Source: Sphingomonas sp. 32-62-10 (lineage in GTDB: Bacteria > Pseudomonadota > Alphaproteobacteria > Sphingomonadales > Sphingomonadaceae). Taken from it: 64,000 nucleotides of DNA. The translations under genes and the position numbers were made by a program. The notes beneath the pieces were generated by a model. That model was not told the DNA's origin. It did not search any database and saw only the letters and a list, made by a program, of their open reading frames with translations. The stretch lies in assembly GCA_002280555.1 (NCBI GenBank), contig NCEE01000010.1, forward strand, positions 62,001 through 126,000, in the 5' to 3' direction. Position 1 is the first letter of the stretch; each line of letters begins with the position of its first letter. Shown here one piece after another: positions 8,155 to 19,463 of the stretch.

Positions 8155-8540
8155 GCTTGAGCTTCCAACGCATGCATATCATCATCCGACAGCCCGAAAT
8201 GATGTCCGACCTCGTGCACGACGACATGCGTGATCAGCGCCTTCAGATCGACGCCGGTATCGCACCATTCGTCCAGGATCGGGCGGCGATACAGGTGAAT
8301 CCGATCAGGCAGCGCGCCCGATTGCATGCTGCTTTTATCGCCGACCGGCTGGCCGTGATACAGCCCGGTCAGGCCGAACGGATCCTCGATTTCCAGATCG
8401 GCAAGCGTCTCCTCATCGGCGAATTCCTCGACGATCAGCACGATATCGGCCAGATGTGCGGCGAACGGGTCGGGCAGGCGCTTCAGCACCCCGCGCGCCA
8501 GTGCCTCGATTTGCTCTGCAGTCGGTGCTTGCCCTGTCAT
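8151..8540 (-). CDS. Metallopeptidase family protein (minigluzincin-like)
   Basis: A 129-aa protein of the family often annotated zincin_1/DUF1025. The zinc-binding motif HEVGHHFGLSDDDM near the C-terminus has the HExxH core and a third acidic ligand region; ILDEWCDTG and the GLYHG...LPDRIHLYRRPI segments are typical. The start is uncertain: ATG at 8540 gives the usual family length, ATGs at 8549 and 8567 are also in frame. It is first in an overlapping trio with ccmA and ccmB, a common arrangement in sphingomonads. Confidence 0.85.
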   Translation of the reverse strand: MTGQAPTAEQIEALARGVLKRLPDPFAAHLADIVLIVEEFADEETLADLEIEDPFGLTGLYHGQPVGDKSSMQSGALPDRIHLYRRPILDEWCDTGVDLKALITHVVVHEVGHHFGLSDDDMHALEAQA

Positions 8541-8587
8541 GGCAAGGCACATAGGCCTAGGCGGCAAGCCACGGCAAGAGGACGAAG

Positions 8588-8878
8588 ATGGTCGAACAGT
8601 TAAGCGAAGCGGAACGCGCCGAGGCGCTTGATGGCCTGCCCGACTGGGATTGGGACGAAGCCCGCGATGCCATCACCCGCAGCCTTGTGTTCACCGACTT
8701 CGTCGAGGCATTTGGCTTTATGAGCCGGGTCGCGCTGCTCGCCGAAAAGGCGGACCATCACCCCGAATGGTCGAATGTTTGGAACCGCGTCGATATCCTG
8801 CTGACCACGCACGACGCAGGCGGGCTCAGTCACCGCGATACCGAACTGGCGGCGGCAATCGACGCGCTGGTCGATTAG
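8588..8878 (+). CDS. phhB: Pterin-4a-carbinolamine dehydratase
   Basis: A 96-aa PCD/DCoH-family protein which recycles the pterin cofactor of aromatic amino acid hydroxylases. The active-site motif EKADHHPEWSNVWNRVDILLTTHDAGGLSHRD contains the conserved H-H-P-E-W and distal His residues. AGAGGACGAAG precedes the ATG. No phenylalanine hydroxylase gene is nearby. Confidence 0.93.
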   Translation: MVEQLSEAERAEALDGLPDWDWDEARDAITRSLVFTDFVEAFGFMSRVALLAEKADHHPEWSNVWNRVDILLTTHDAGGLSHRDTELAAAIDALVD

Positions 8879-8907
8879 TGTGACATTTCACTAAAATCGC
8901 CCAACAT

Positions 8908-8976
8908 CCGTTCGCCCTGAGCGAAGTCGAAGGGCACGCACAGCGCCTGGGCTTCGACTTCGCTCAGCCCGAACGG
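8908..8976. repeat. REP-like palindromic element
   Basis: CCGTTCGCCCTGAGCGAAGT at one end and the complementary ACTTCGCTCAGCCCGAACGG at the other, separated by about 29 bases. It lies between phhB and the convergent SDR gene and fills most of that gap, where it may act as a terminator. Confidence 0.85.
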
Positions 8977-9011
8977 AGGAGGTTGATTGTAAAACGAAGG
9001 GCCTCGCCCCC

Positions 9012-9806
9012 TTAGCGCAGCGCCTGCCGCGTCTTCATCTGCTTGCGCAGCCCGCCTGGCATCCAGCGCGCAGCAAAAGCGAGGCGCTTTGCCGTTTTGC
9101 CGACGAGCGTGTGCAGCTTGTCACCGTGCACCGCATCCCATGCCGCTTGTGCAACGTCGACCACGGGCGTGATTTCCATGCCGCCATCGATCACCGCTTC
9201 CTTTACCGATCGGTTCGATCCGGTGATCCCGGCCTGCAACAACGGCGTATCGATAAAGCTCGGCATCAACGATCGCACCTTGATGCCATCCGCTGCCCAT
9301 TCGCCATCGAGTGATTCGGTGAGCGCCCGCACCCCGAACTTGGTGACCGCATAGATGCCGATCCCGGGCCCGCCATAAATACCCGCCGCAGAGGCCGTAT
9401 TGAGCAGGCAGGATCCGGGCGTTGCCTTCAGATAAGGATAGCCGATCTTCGCGCCGTTGATGACGCCCATGAGGTTGATGCCGACCACCCGGTCGATCTC
9501 ATCGAAGCTGTTGTCGGCCAGCGTGCCGCCTGCCGCGATCCCGGCATTGTTGAACAGCACGTCCAGCCGCCCGCCGCTTGTGGCGACAAAGGCATCGAGC
9601 GCGACTTTCCAGCCATCGCGGTCGCGCACATCCATAACATGCGTCGTTGTCTGTCCGGCGGGGAGCAAGGCCGCGGTCTCAGCGAGGGCGGCTGCATTCA
9701 CATCGGCCAGGCCCACATGCCAGCCCCGGCTCGCGAACAGGATCGCCACTGCGCGGCCAATGCCCGATCCACCACCGGTGATGAAGATTGCCTTGGTGCT
9801 GCTCAT
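9012..9806 (-). CDS. SDR-family NAD(P)-dependent oxidoreductase
   Basis: A 264-aa classical short-chain dehydrogenase. The cofactor motif TGGGSGIG, the NNAG motif (FNNAGIAAGG) and the catalytic Ser...YAVTK pattern (NTASAAGIYGGPGIGIYAVTKFG) are all present. The start at 9806 has GGGGG upstream and gives the standard N-terminus immediately before the nucleotide fold; an upstream in-frame ATG at 9872 would run into the divergent ABC gene. Substrate unknown. Confidence 0.9.
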   Translation of the reverse strand: MSSTKAIFITGGGSGIGRAVAILFASRGWHVGLADVNAAALAETAALLPAGQTTTHVMDVRDRDGWKVALDAFVATSGGRLDVLFNNAGIAAGGTLADNSFDEIDRVVGINLMGVINGAKIGYPYLKATPGSCLLNTASAAGIYGGPGIGIYAVTKFGVRALTESLDGEWAADGIKVRSLMPSFIDTPLLQAGITGSNRSVKEAVIDGGMEITPVVDVAQAAWDAVHGDKLHTLVGKTAKRLAFAARWMPGGLRKQMKTRQALR

Positions 9807-9865
9807 GATGCCCCCTGTTCGCCCCTGTTTGACCTTGCGCGCTTCATCCCGCATCACCAGCGGCG

Positions 9866-10647
9866 ATGCCACAAGAATCGCGCAATACTGGCCCGTCCGT
9901 CTCGTTTGAGGGCGTATCGAAGCGATATGCAGGCGGCGCGAACGCCGTCGACGCGGTGTCCGTAACGATTGCGGCGGGCAGTTTCGTCGCGTTGGTCGGC
10001 AGTTCGGGCTCGGGCAAATCGACGCTGCTGAAGATGATCAACCGGCTGGTCGAACCGAGCAGCGGCCGCGTGCTGGTCAATAATGCGCCGGTGGGGGAGG
10101 AAGACGCCCATCTGTTGCGCCGCCGGATCGGCTATATCTTCCAGAATGTCGGGTTGTTTCCGCATCTGACAGTGGCCGAGAATATCGCGATCGGGCTGCG
10201 GCTGAGCGGCAGCAAGGATAATGCGGCGCGGGTGGGCGATCTGCTCGATCTGGTCGATCTGCCGCGCGATTTCGCCGGTCGTACGCCGGATGCGCTGTCG
10301 GGCGGACAGCGCCAACGCGTCGGCGTGGCGCGCGCGCTGGCAACCGAGCCGGGGCTGCTGATCATGGACGAACCCTTCGGTGCACTCGATCCCGTCACCC
10401 GCGATCAGCTGGGCGCCTCGATCCGGGGGCTGCACGACCGGCTTGGGCTGACGACGATTATGGTGACCCACGACATGGCCGAAGCGCTGTTGCTGGCGGA
10501 CCGCGTGCTGGTGATGGACGCCGGGCGAATCGTCGCCGATTGCACCCCGCGTGCGCTGATCGCTGGCGAAGGCGGTGCGCAGGCCGATGCGCTGGTCGCG
10601 GTGCCGCGCGAACAGGCCCGCCGGCTGCGCGCGCTGGAAGATGAGGC

Positions 10648-10651
<4 letters not shown>
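9866..10651 (+). CDS. ABC importer ATP-binding protein, quaternary-amine/osmoprotectant type
   Basis: A 261-aa ATPase of the OpuCA/ProV/EgtV group, with Walker A GSSGSGKST, Q-loop FQNVGLFPHLTV, signature LSGGQRQRVGVARAL and Walker B LLIMDEPFGALDP. It overlaps the permease gene by four bases. The C-terminal CBS domains of OpuCA are absent. Confidence 0.9.
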
Positions 10652-12183
<1,532 letters not shown>

Positions 12184-12261
12184 CCCGTCTATCATGCAGG
12201 GCGACAAGGCCTATTTTGACCGAAGACGTTCCTTTTGGTTGAGTAGCCCCCTCACCCCTTA

Positions 12262-12365
12262 CCGTTCGGGCTGAGCCCCGGGTATCGCCTTTGCCGATCC
12301 CGAGGACAGGCTACGTCGAAGACCAGGCGCTGCGCGTACCCTTCGACTTCGCTCAGGGCGAACGG
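12262..12365. repeat. REP-like palindromic element
   Basis: Starts CCGTTCGGGCTGAG and ends CTTCGACTTCGCTCAGGGCG plus AACGG; the middle is more degenerate than in the 8908 copy. It lies in the 209-base gap between the ABC importer and chrA, just upstream of the chrA ribosome binding site. Confidence 0.75.
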
Positions 12366-12392
12366 ACGTAGATGCCGGGAGAAGCGATCTGT

Positions 12393-13586
12393 ATGACAAC
12401 CACCGAAGATGCTGGTGTGCCGTCGATCACCCTGCCCGCGCTTTTCCTGAAATTCCTCCGCTTCGGCGCGCTCGCCTTTGGCGGGCCGGTCGCGCAGATT
12501 GCGATGATCCGGCAGGCGCTGGTGGATGATGAGCGCTGGATTTCGGTACCGCGCTTCAACCGGTTGCTCGCGGTGATGCAGGTGCTGCCCGGGCCGGAAG
12601 CGCATGAGCTGTGCGTGCATCTGGGGATCATGGCGCGCGGGCGGATCGGTGGCCTGCTCGCCGGGCTCGGGTTCATGCTGCCGGGACTGGTGCTGATGCT
12701 CGGCTGTGCCTGGGCCTACGCGACCTATATCGCCGGACAGCCGGAGCTGGCGGGAGTATTGCTGGGCGTACAGGCGGCGGTGATCGGCATTATCGTGCGC
12801 GCGATTTACCGTATCGGCAGCCACATCCTGATCGAGAACAGCCTGATCGCGATCGCCGTGGTGAGCGCGCTGGCGACGCTGGTCGGCGTGCCCTTTTGGG
12901 TGCCGCTCGCCGCCGGGGGGATCGTGCACGCGCTGGGGCTGCGCATGATCGCGGCAGCATTGCTGATGGCGGTTGCCGCCTTGCTCGGCTGGGGCGTTAC
13001 CGGAAGCGGGATCGGCGTAACACCGAACCTTGCTACAACGGCTGCCATCCAGGCGACAACACTTGCGCTGTTCGTTGCCGGACTGAAAGGCGGGCTGTTG
13101 ACGTTCGGCGGTGCCTATACCGCCATTCCCTATGTCCGCGCGGATACCGTTGGGCGGGGCTGGATTAGCGACGGCGCGTTTCTGGACGGGGTTGCGATTG
13201 CCGGGGTGCTGCCCGCGCCGTTGGTGATCTTCGGCACTTTTGCGGGATTTCAGGCTGGCGGCTGGGCCGGGGCGCTGGCGTTGACGGCGGGGATGTTCTT
13301 GCCGGCTTTTGCCGTTTCGATGGTCTTTTTCGAACGGCTCGAGCAACTCGTCGAAGCCCCGGCGTTGCACCGTCTGCTCGATGGGATCGCGGCTGCGGTC
13401 GTCGGCATTATCGCTACGACCTGCGCGCAGCTGGCTCTGGCAACGCTTGATCGGGCGCCGACTCCCTGGCCCGTCCTGCTGCTGTTCACCGCCGGGCTGA
13501 TCGGCGCGTGGCGATGGAAGAGCAAACTCGCGACGCCGGTGCTGTTGGCGCTCGGCGGGATAGGCGGGGCGCTGCTGTTCGCATAA
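12393..13586 (+). CDS. chrA: Chromate transporter ChrA (two-domain CHR family)
   Basis: A 397-aa membrane protein with two homologous CHR domains. Each half has a version of the FLKFLRFGALAFGGPVAQIAMI and FVAGLKGGLLTFGGAYTAIPYV motif, and LPGPEAHELCVHLGIMARG follows the first. ChrA proteins efflux chromate or act as sulfate-chromate antiporters. The ATG at 12393 is preferred over 12372 because GGGAGAAG lies eight bases upstream. No chrB regulator is adjacent. Confidence 0.9.
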   Translation: MTTTEDAGVPSITLPALFLKFLRFGALAFGGPVAQIAMIRQALVDDERWISVPRFNRLLAVMQVLPGPEAHELCVHLGIMARGRIGGLLAGLGFMLPGLVLMLGCAWAYATYIAGQPELAGVLLGVQAAVIGIIVRAIYRIGSHILIENSLIAIAVVSALATLVGVPFWVPLAAGGIVHALGLRMIAAALLMAVAALLGWGVTGSGIGVTPNLATTAAIQATTLALFVAGLKGGLLTFGGAYTAIPYVRADTVGRGWISDGAFLDGVAIAGVLPAPLVIFGTFAGFQAGGWAGALALTAGMFLPAFAVSMVFFERLEQLVEAPALHRLLDGIAAAVVGIIATTCAQLALATLDRAPTPWPVLLLFTAGLIGAWRWKSKLATPVLLALGGIGGALLFA

Positions 13587-13607
13587 CCCCGCCGATCAAC
13601 GTCTACC

Positions 13608-16600
13608 CTACCCCGTCACCGCCACGACATTATCGTCCGAATTGCGATCGATATATTTGTTGTACGGGTCCACCCCGGCAAAGGCGGGTTTGCGCTTGGA
13701 AATTACGCGGATCTGCTGCTCGCCCGATTTCACGGGGCGGCGTTCGATGAAATCCACGTCCTTGCTGTTGAACGCGCCAATGCCGGGGCGGGCCGCGAAC
13801 AGGCCGATCTCGATAATGTCGTCGAGCGTCGCCTTGGTCTCCTTGCCCTTGCCATCGGCATAGAATTTGTCGCCCGTCACCGTCACCAGCGTTTCGAACC
13901 GACCATCGGGCAGCTTCTTCACGGTCGCTGTTGTTGCCTTCAGATCATAGATGGTGATCTTTTCGAACAGATCGCTGATCAGCGCGCGTTCGGCATCGTC
14001 ACGCGCGATCGATTTCAGGCCGTTCACCAGATCGAGCGAGCGGGGATAGGGCTGGCTCTTGAACCGGTATTTGTTGAGCAGCTGCGCGAGCATCGCGTTC
14101 ATGCGGTCCTCACCCAGCCGGTCCTGGAGCAGGTACATCACCACCGCGCCTTTGCGGTAATGGATATAGCCCTGGTTCTCGACCCGTTCGAGCGGCAGTT
14201 CCTCGATCGCTTCGGAGCCGCGCGCGCGCAGATAACTGTCAAGCTCATACTTCAGGAACCGGCGCATCTTATCCTCGCCGTAGAGCTTCTTCATCACCAT
14301 CATCGCCGAATATTGCGCCATCGTCTCGACGAGCACGGTCCCACCCTGCATATCGGCCGAAATGATCTGGTGCCCCCAATATTGGTGGCCCAGTTCATGC
14401 GCGGTCACATAGGTGACGTAATCAATCTCATTCTCATCGCGGGTATCGGCGATGAAGCCGATCCGCTCCGAATAGGGCACCGTGCCCGCAAAGGCCTGTG
14501 CGAAGGTCTGATAGCCCGGAAATTCGATAATCCGCATATAGTCGAACTGATAGGGGCCAAAATTGGCGCGGTAATAATCAAGGCTAAGCTTCATCGCCTT
14601 CAGCATGCGATCGACATTATAGTCGTGCTTCGGATCGTAATAGACGGTGGTCTTCACCCCGCTCGCATCGGCCGATTTCTCTGCATAGGCGGCTGACTGG
14701 ACCGAGAAGAACGCCAGGATCGGTGCGGTGGCGACGAAATGCGCGGTGCGTCTACCCCCAGCCGTCACATCGGACACTTTCTTGCCCGGCGCAATCGGTG
14801 TCTGCCCGGCATCGGTGGTCACAGTGATGTCCGATTTCACCCAACTGGCGTTGGCCAGATAGTTTCGACGCATCGCCGTTAAGTCTTCCAGCTTTGCCAT
14901 CCGCAACTGCGACGGCAGATTGTAGCGTCGGCGCGTCACTGGATCGAGTAGGAGATTTGCGCGGCTCATCCCGATCACTGGTGCAAAGTCGAAATTGTTC
15001 AGCAAGCTTCCATTACGGACCACAATTGTCTCATCCCCTTGAGCGCGAAACCCGCGCTGCCAGCGTTGCGACGCAAATGTCAGCGTGGCCCGCGCACCCG
15101 GCGCGATCGGACGGTCAAAGCGATAGATGCGATAGCCCTGTTTAGCATCGTTCAGCACCAGTCGTGCGCCAGACACCTCAGCTGCCATCACCTTCAAGTT
15201 GGGATCGACGAAACGCACATGCAAATCACTAAGAGGTGCACCGGTATCGTTGATCAGTTCGTACCTGCCGCGCGCATCGACCCGTTTATCTCGTGGGTAA
15301 AGATCGACGTCCAGCGTGATTGCGCTGACCGAAGGTTGCTTAACCGTTTCATACTTCAGATATTTCTTCTCGTAATCGGCCAACATCTTGTCCCGATCAT
15401 CGCGGTTACGATACTCATTGATGACGTTTGTGTTATAGAAAATGAACCCACCCGCCGCGCTCGCCGTGAGGACCCCGGTGCCAATTACCGCGCCAAGGAA
15501 CCCTGCCAGCCGCTTGGGGACGCGCCGGAGCCGCGACATAAACGACACCTGCGTACCGCGCCGCCACAGCAGGTGCGCCAGCACAGCCAGGATCAGCGCG
15601 ACCGAGCCCCAGTAAAGTCGTAACCACCATCCAAGCGCGCCGCCGACATTGTCGCCGTTCATGTCCGACAGCAAAATATTGCCGGTGGACCCGAAATTAT
15701 AGAGTGGGTGTTCAAAGCCCAAATTGTTGAGGACAATGCTGGCCACCAGATAGACCACCATGACGCCCCATCCGATATACTTGTTGGGGCTCAGTGCCTG
15801 CACGAACACCGAAAGCACGGCGAGGATCACCAAATCGATGGCATTGGGTACCACATACCAGGCGAGATACTCGCCTAACGCCAGATCGGTTTGCCCGCGA
15901 ATCAGCTGAACGATAATGGCGCCGATCATGGCGATCACCAGCGACGCGATCAGGACACCGGAAACGGCCATCGTCTTGGGCACCATATAAGCCCAGTTGG
16001 GCAGCGCGGTTGCGTCGATGATCTCGTGCATTTTGCGGTCACGGTCGCGCCAAACAAGCTCGCCCGCATAATAAATGGCGATGATGATGGGGATGATGCC
16101 GAACGCCCCGTTCAGCACGCCGATCACGACGAATGTCAACGGGCGCGCGGGCGTGCCATAGATCTCGTTCCCGGTTAACAAGGCTGTCACAGCGTTGAAC
16201 AGACCCAGCAGCATCAGCACAAAGAAGGCGGGACTGCGGAACACCAGCGCCATTTCGAAACGGGTGCGTGCCATCAGCTGTGTCCATCCAGCCCGGTTGG
16301 GACGAGGCGTAGGCAACACTGACACTGTACGTGGCGCTACGGCTGCAAGCTTAGCCTCACGCTTGGCCGCTTTACGCAGTTTGCGGCCCGAAATACCGCG
16401 CTCTGCAAAGCTGAACCGGGCATAGGCGACGACAAGAGCGATGATGCTCAGCGCAAAGCCGAACCCCCGATTGAACAACAATGTGAACGACAGCGGAGGC
16501 ACCAACACGTTAGATTCCGCCGCCGTCCAATAGCGCGTTGCATTGCCATAAGCGCCAAAGCCGAACGGCTCAAACATGGCGGCCGTTTCCCGCAGTTCCG

Positions 16601-17198
16601 GCCGTGTGCGCAAAAGGCTGATCACGACGAGATAGAGGACCAGAAAGGCAACGACGCCAACATAACTATACATCATCGAGCGCGTCATCGTGGCGACCGC
16701 AAAAAAGATTGCCGACGTCAATAAAATGTCGGGAAGCGCCATCACCAAATAGGCATGGGCATAGGCGCTCAGAAAATTTGGCCCCAGCGTTTCCTTATCG
16801 ACCCAAGGCATGAACGATCCGATCCAGATCGCCAGCGGGACGACAAGAAAGGCAATCGCCGCCGCTGCGAACGCACCCATGAAGCGGCCAATCAGATAAT
16901 CGAACTTGGTCACGCGCGTTGAGCGCACGATCGGTCCAAAACCACTTTCATCGTCGCGCACGATCACATTGGCGACGAATGCTGTCGTCACGAACATGAA
17001 AAACAGCGACAGAATCAAATGGGTCTGAATAATAGAAGCTGGGCTATTGCGGTGAATGCCCGAGCCCCCACCGCCGATCTGAATCTGCTCGACCGTTGCC
17101 GCGCCGAACGTCATCAGAAAGAACAGGATCGAGACGACCCAGAAAACGGGATTGCGGAACTGATAGCGCAGCTCGAACGCGGCGATCTTGGCGAACAT
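13608..17198 (-). CDS. ABC permease / M1-family metallopeptidase fusion
   Basis: A 1196-aa protein. The first half (about residues 1-600) carries roughly a dozen membrane helices in two ABC-2-type permease blocks, beginning AAFELRYQFRNPVFWV. The second half is a periplasmic M1 aminopeptidase-like domain with the gluzincin motif HELGH at about residue 933 followed 18 residues later by the zinc-ligand Glu (TVLVETMAQYS). The ATPase gene lies directly upstream, so the pair forms a complete transporter with a built-in peptidase. The family is common in Sphingomonadales and Bacteroidetes; substrate unknown. Confidence 0.92.
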   Translation of the reverse strand: MFAKIAAFELRYQFRNPVFWVVSILFFLMTFGAATVEQIQIGGGGSGIHRNSPASIIQTHLILSLFFMFVTTAFVANVIVRDDESGFGPIVRSTRVTKFDYLIGRFMGAFAAAAIAFLVVPLAIWIGSFMPWVDKETLGPNFLSAYAHAYLVMALPDILLTSAIFFAVATMTRSMMYSYVGVVAFLVLYLVVISLLRTRPELRETAAMFEPFGFGAYGNATRYWTAAESNVLVPPLSFTLLFNRGFGFALSIIALVVAYARFSFAERGISGRKLRKAAKREAKLAAVAPRTVSVLPTPRPNRAGWTQLMARTRFEMALVFRSPAFFVLMLLGLFNAVTALLTGNEIYGTPARPLTFVVIGVLNGAFGIIPIIIAIYYAGELVWRDRDRKMHEIIDATALPNWAYMVPKTMAVSGVLIASLVIAMIGAIIVQLIRGQTDLALGEYLAWYVVPNAIDLVILAVLSVFVQALSPNKYIGWGVMVVYLVASIVLNNLGFEHPLYNFGSTGNILLSDMNGDNVGGALGWWLRLYWGSVALILAVLAHLLWRRGTQVSFMSRLRRVPKRLAGFLGAVIGTGVLTASAAGGFIFYNTNVINEYRNRDDRDKMLADYEKKYLKYETVKQPSVSAITLDVDLYPRDKRVDARGRYELINDTGAPLSDLHVRFVDPNLKVMAAEVSGARLVLNDAKQGYRIYRFDRPIAPGARATLTFASQRWQRGFRAQGDETIVVRNGSLLNNFDFAPVIGMSRANLLLDPVTRRRYNLPSQLRMAKLEDLTAMRRNYLANASWVKSDITVTTDAGQTPIAPGKKVSDVTAGGRRTAHFVATAPILAFFSVQSAAYAEKSADASGVKTTVYYDPKHDYNVDRMLKAMKLSLDYYRANFGPYQFDYMRIIEFPGYQTFAQAFAGTVPYSERIGFIADTRDENEIDYVTYVTAHELGHQYWGHQIISADMQGGTVLVETMAQYSAMMVMKKLYGEDKMRRFLKYELDSYLRARGSEAIEELPLERVENQGYIHYRKGAVVMYLLQDRLGEDRMNAMLAQLLNKYRFKSQPYPRSLDLVNGLKSIARDDAERALISDLFEKITIYDLKATTATVKKLPDGRFETLVTVTGDKFYADGKGKETKATLDDIIEIGLFAARPGIGAFNSKDVDFIERRPVKSGEQQIRVISKRKPAFAGVDPYNKYIDRNSDDNVVAVTG

Positions 17199-17212
17199 TG
17201 GTCCTGCTCCCC

Positions 17213-18106
17213 TTACGCGGCGGCGGCGGCGGGTGCGCGGCGCGTGCGGGCAAGCGTGGAGAAATATACATCCTCCAACCCGCCATCGACGGCGGTGAAG
17301 CCGTTGCCCGGATCATTCTCCGACAGGATATGGATAATCGTGCGACCAGCGAACAGCCGGGTCGAGATCACTTCGTGCGCGGCGGCATAATCGGCCATCT
17401 GCTCCCGCTCAATCGTCTTCGCCCACACGGTACCGCGCGAGCGCGCGATCAGATCGAGCGGTGCGCCCTCCAGCTGGATTTTGCCCGCTGCCAGCACCGC
17501 CATGCGCGGGCACAGATCGGCCACGTCATCGACGATATGGGTCGACAGGATGATCACGACATTGTCGCCGATTTCCGCCAGCAGATTGAGGAAGCGGTTG
17601 CGCTCTTCGGGGTCGAGCCCTGCAGTTGGTTCGTCGACGATGATCAGCTCGGGGTTCCCGATCAGCGCTTGCGCGATGCCGAAGCGCTGGCGCATCCCGC
17701 CCGAAAAGCCCGCAATCGCTTTCTTGCGGACGTTCCAGAGGTTGGTCTGGTTGAGCAGCGTCTCGACCGTTTCCTTGCGCTCGCGCGCCGAGGCAACGCC
17801 CTTCAGCACGGCCATGTGATCGAGCATGTCATAGGCCGAAACGCGCGGGTACACGCCGAAATCCTGTGGCAGATAGCCGAGCCGCTCACGCAGCTTCTCC
17901 GGATCGGCAATGATGTCGATGTCACCGAAGCGAATGCTGCCCGATGTCGGCGTCTGCAGCGTGGCGACCGTGCGCATCAGCGTCGATTTGCCCGCGCCGT
18001 TGGGACCGAGCAGCCCATACATTCCCTTGGGGATCGTCAGCGTCACATCGTCGAGCGCGCGCGTACCATTGGCGTAGACATGCGTGACCTGGCTGAGTTC
18101 GAGCAT
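17213..18106 (-). CDS. ABC transporter ATP-binding protein partner of the permease-peptidase
   Basis: A 297-aa ATPase with Walker A GPNGAGKSTLM, signature FSGGMRQRFGIAQAL, Walker B LIIVDEPTAGLDPEERNRF and switch His (LSTHIVDDV). The C-terminal 70 or so residues form the extra domain found in exporter ATPases of the ABC-2 type. It ends 14 bases before the permease-peptidase start and is clearly co-transcribed with it. Confidence 0.92.
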   Translation of the reverse strand: MLELSQVTHVYANGTRALDDVTLTIPKGMYGLLGPNGAGKSTLMRTVATLQTPTSGSIRFGDIDIIADPEKLRERLGYLPQDFGVYPRVSAYDMLDHMAVLKGVASARERKETVETLLNQTNLWNVRKKAIAGFSGGMRQRFGIAQALIGNPELIIVDEPTAGLDPEERNRFLNLLAEIGDNVVIILSTHIVDDVADLCPRMAVLAAGKIQLEGAPLDLIARSRGTVWAKTIEREQMADYAAAHEVISTRLFAGRTIIHILSENDPGNGFTAVDGGLEDVYFSTLARTRRAPAAAAA

Positions 18107-18136
18107 CGTTATGTCCCCCCGGAAAGCTGGCCTGAT

Positions 18137-18197
18137 CGTTGAATCAACGACCCAGTGTATTAAAACAGTATAGCAGAAGAGTCGTGCGGCCTGTCAA
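18137..18197 (-). promoter_or_regulatory. Candidate promoter and operator of the ABC/peptidase operon
   Basis: On the minus strand TTGACA (18197-18192) and TATACT (18172-18167) are separated by 19 bases, longer than the optimum. Downstream, 18137-18149 (CGTTGAATCAACG) is a palindrome with 6-base arms that would lie in the transcribed leader and could be an operator. The -35 box overlaps the stop region of the preceding gene. Confidence 0.5.
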
Positions 18198-19243
18198 GGT
18201 CTTGAGTCGAGGCGCTGAATCTGCGTGCCAATCGCGTAGACTCGACTGCCATTCGACCCCGACACGACGCGAAATTTGTTTGCTGCACGCGCGATTGGCA
18301 CCGCCGTAAAGCTCTTGCCGCCGTCGGCGGTATAGTAACCGCCCGCCATTGTTCCCACCCAGCCATGCAGCGCATCGGCAAAACCAATGCCGAACTGGCG
18401 CGCGGCGGCATTTTCGACCATTGGCAGCTCGGTCCAGCTCTTGCCACCGTCAACCGTCTTGGCGATCAGCTGGGTGGTGCGCGCCACATCATAGCTTTGC
18501 ACGGTGGCATAGCCGATTTTGGCATTCACGAATGATGCCTTCCAGATCAGCTCGCCTGGCCGGGTGCCGCGATACACCTCGGTCCAGCTTTTGCCGCCAT
18601 CAGTCGTGCGCAGGATGAGGCCGTTGGCGTTCGAGGATTCGCGTTCGGTCGAGGCGAAAACGGTCTTGCCGCTATCAGTCGATCGGATGATCCCGGTCGG
18701 CCCGCCGACGCGGCCCGCGGCGGTGATCACAATGCGCGGCTCGAGATTGCCCTGATAGATGCGGCTGGTGCGCAGGATATCGATCGCACACACGCCCGCA
18801 ATCGTCTTGCCGCCCAGATCGACCGGCACCCAGGTCACCCCGCCATCGTCGGTGCGGTACAGCGGCGTCGTATCGGTGACGCCGGGATAATAATCCGTCC
18901 CGACATTGCCGATATAGCCCGTCTTCGCATCGATAAACCCCAGCGCGCGGATGAAGGTGCCGGGCTTGCTTGCAACCTTGGTCCAGCTATCGCCGCCGTC
19001 CTTGGTCGCGAACAGATCGCCCTTGCCGGTGCCGTACCAGCCATGCTGTGCGTCAGCGAAGCTGATATCGTCGCGCTTGCCGGGATAGGCCTCAGTCGGC
19101 AGTGTTTTCCATTCCCCAGCCGGGGTTGCGGCCGCAGCGGGCTCGGCAGCGCGCGCCTTGGTCACCCGCGCGATCAAGGTGCCGACAGCAAAGCCGGCAA
19201 CCATCAGCGCGATATAGAACAGGATCTTGCGGGGCATCGTCAT
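18194..19243 (-). CDS. BNR/YCF48-like beta-propeller protein
   Basis: A 349-aa protein with an N-terminal hydrophobic signal anchor (ILFYIALMVAGFAVGTLIARV) and repeated blades of the form TxDGGxSWT (ATKDGGDSWTKVA, RTTDGGKSWTEVY, KTVDGGKSWTELP, YTADGGKSFTAVP), each followed by a GY/GW segment. This is the six- or seven-bladed propeller related to the photosystem II assembly factor Ycf48, widespread in non-photosynthetic bacteria as an exported protein. Function here is unknown. It lies two bases downstream of a small membrane protein gene. Confidence 0.82.
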   Translation of the reverse strand: MTMPRKILFYIALMVAGFAVGTLIARVTKARAAEPAAAATPAGEWKTLPTEAYPGKRDDISFADAQHGWYGTGKGDLFATKDGGDSWTKVASKPGTFIRALGFIDAKTGYIGNVGTDYYPGVTDTTPLYRTDDGGVTWVPVDLGGKTIAGVCAIDILRTSRIYQGNLEPRIVITAAGRVGGPTGIIRSTDSGKTVFASTERESSNANGLILRTTDGGKSWTEVYRGTRPGELIWKASFVNAKIGYATVQSYDVARTTQLIAKTVDGGKSWTELPMVENAAARQFGIGFADALHGWVGTMAGGYYTADGGKSFTAVPIARAANKFRVVSGSNGSRVYAIGTQIQRLDSRP

Positions 19244-19245
19244 CT

Positions 19246-19428
19246 TCAGGCCTTTGTGCAGTTGCGACGGCCGCGCTGGGTGCCGATCAGCGCGAGCTGC
19301 GATCCAGCGAGCGCGAACATCACGACGCCGGTCGTGGCATCATTACCGACCAGCCACAGATACAGCCCGATCAGCGTGATGAAACCCGCCGAGATACCAA
19401 GCAACGTCGCTGTCATACCTGCTGTCAT
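19246..19428 (-). CDS. Small two-span membrane protein
   Basis: A 60-aa protein with two hydrophobic helices (TATLLGISAGFITLIGLYLWLVG and GVVMFALAGSQLALIG) and a basic C-terminus. AGGAG lies six bases before the ATG at 19428. It is the first gene of a two-gene operon with the propeller protein. No family recognised. Confidence 0.7.
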   Translation of the reverse strand: MTAGMTATLLGISAGFITLIGLYLWLVGNDATTGVVMFALAGSQLALIGTQRGRRNCTKA

Positions 19429-19463
19429 CGCTATCTCCTGAAACAACCCTGTTCCGATCGGCC

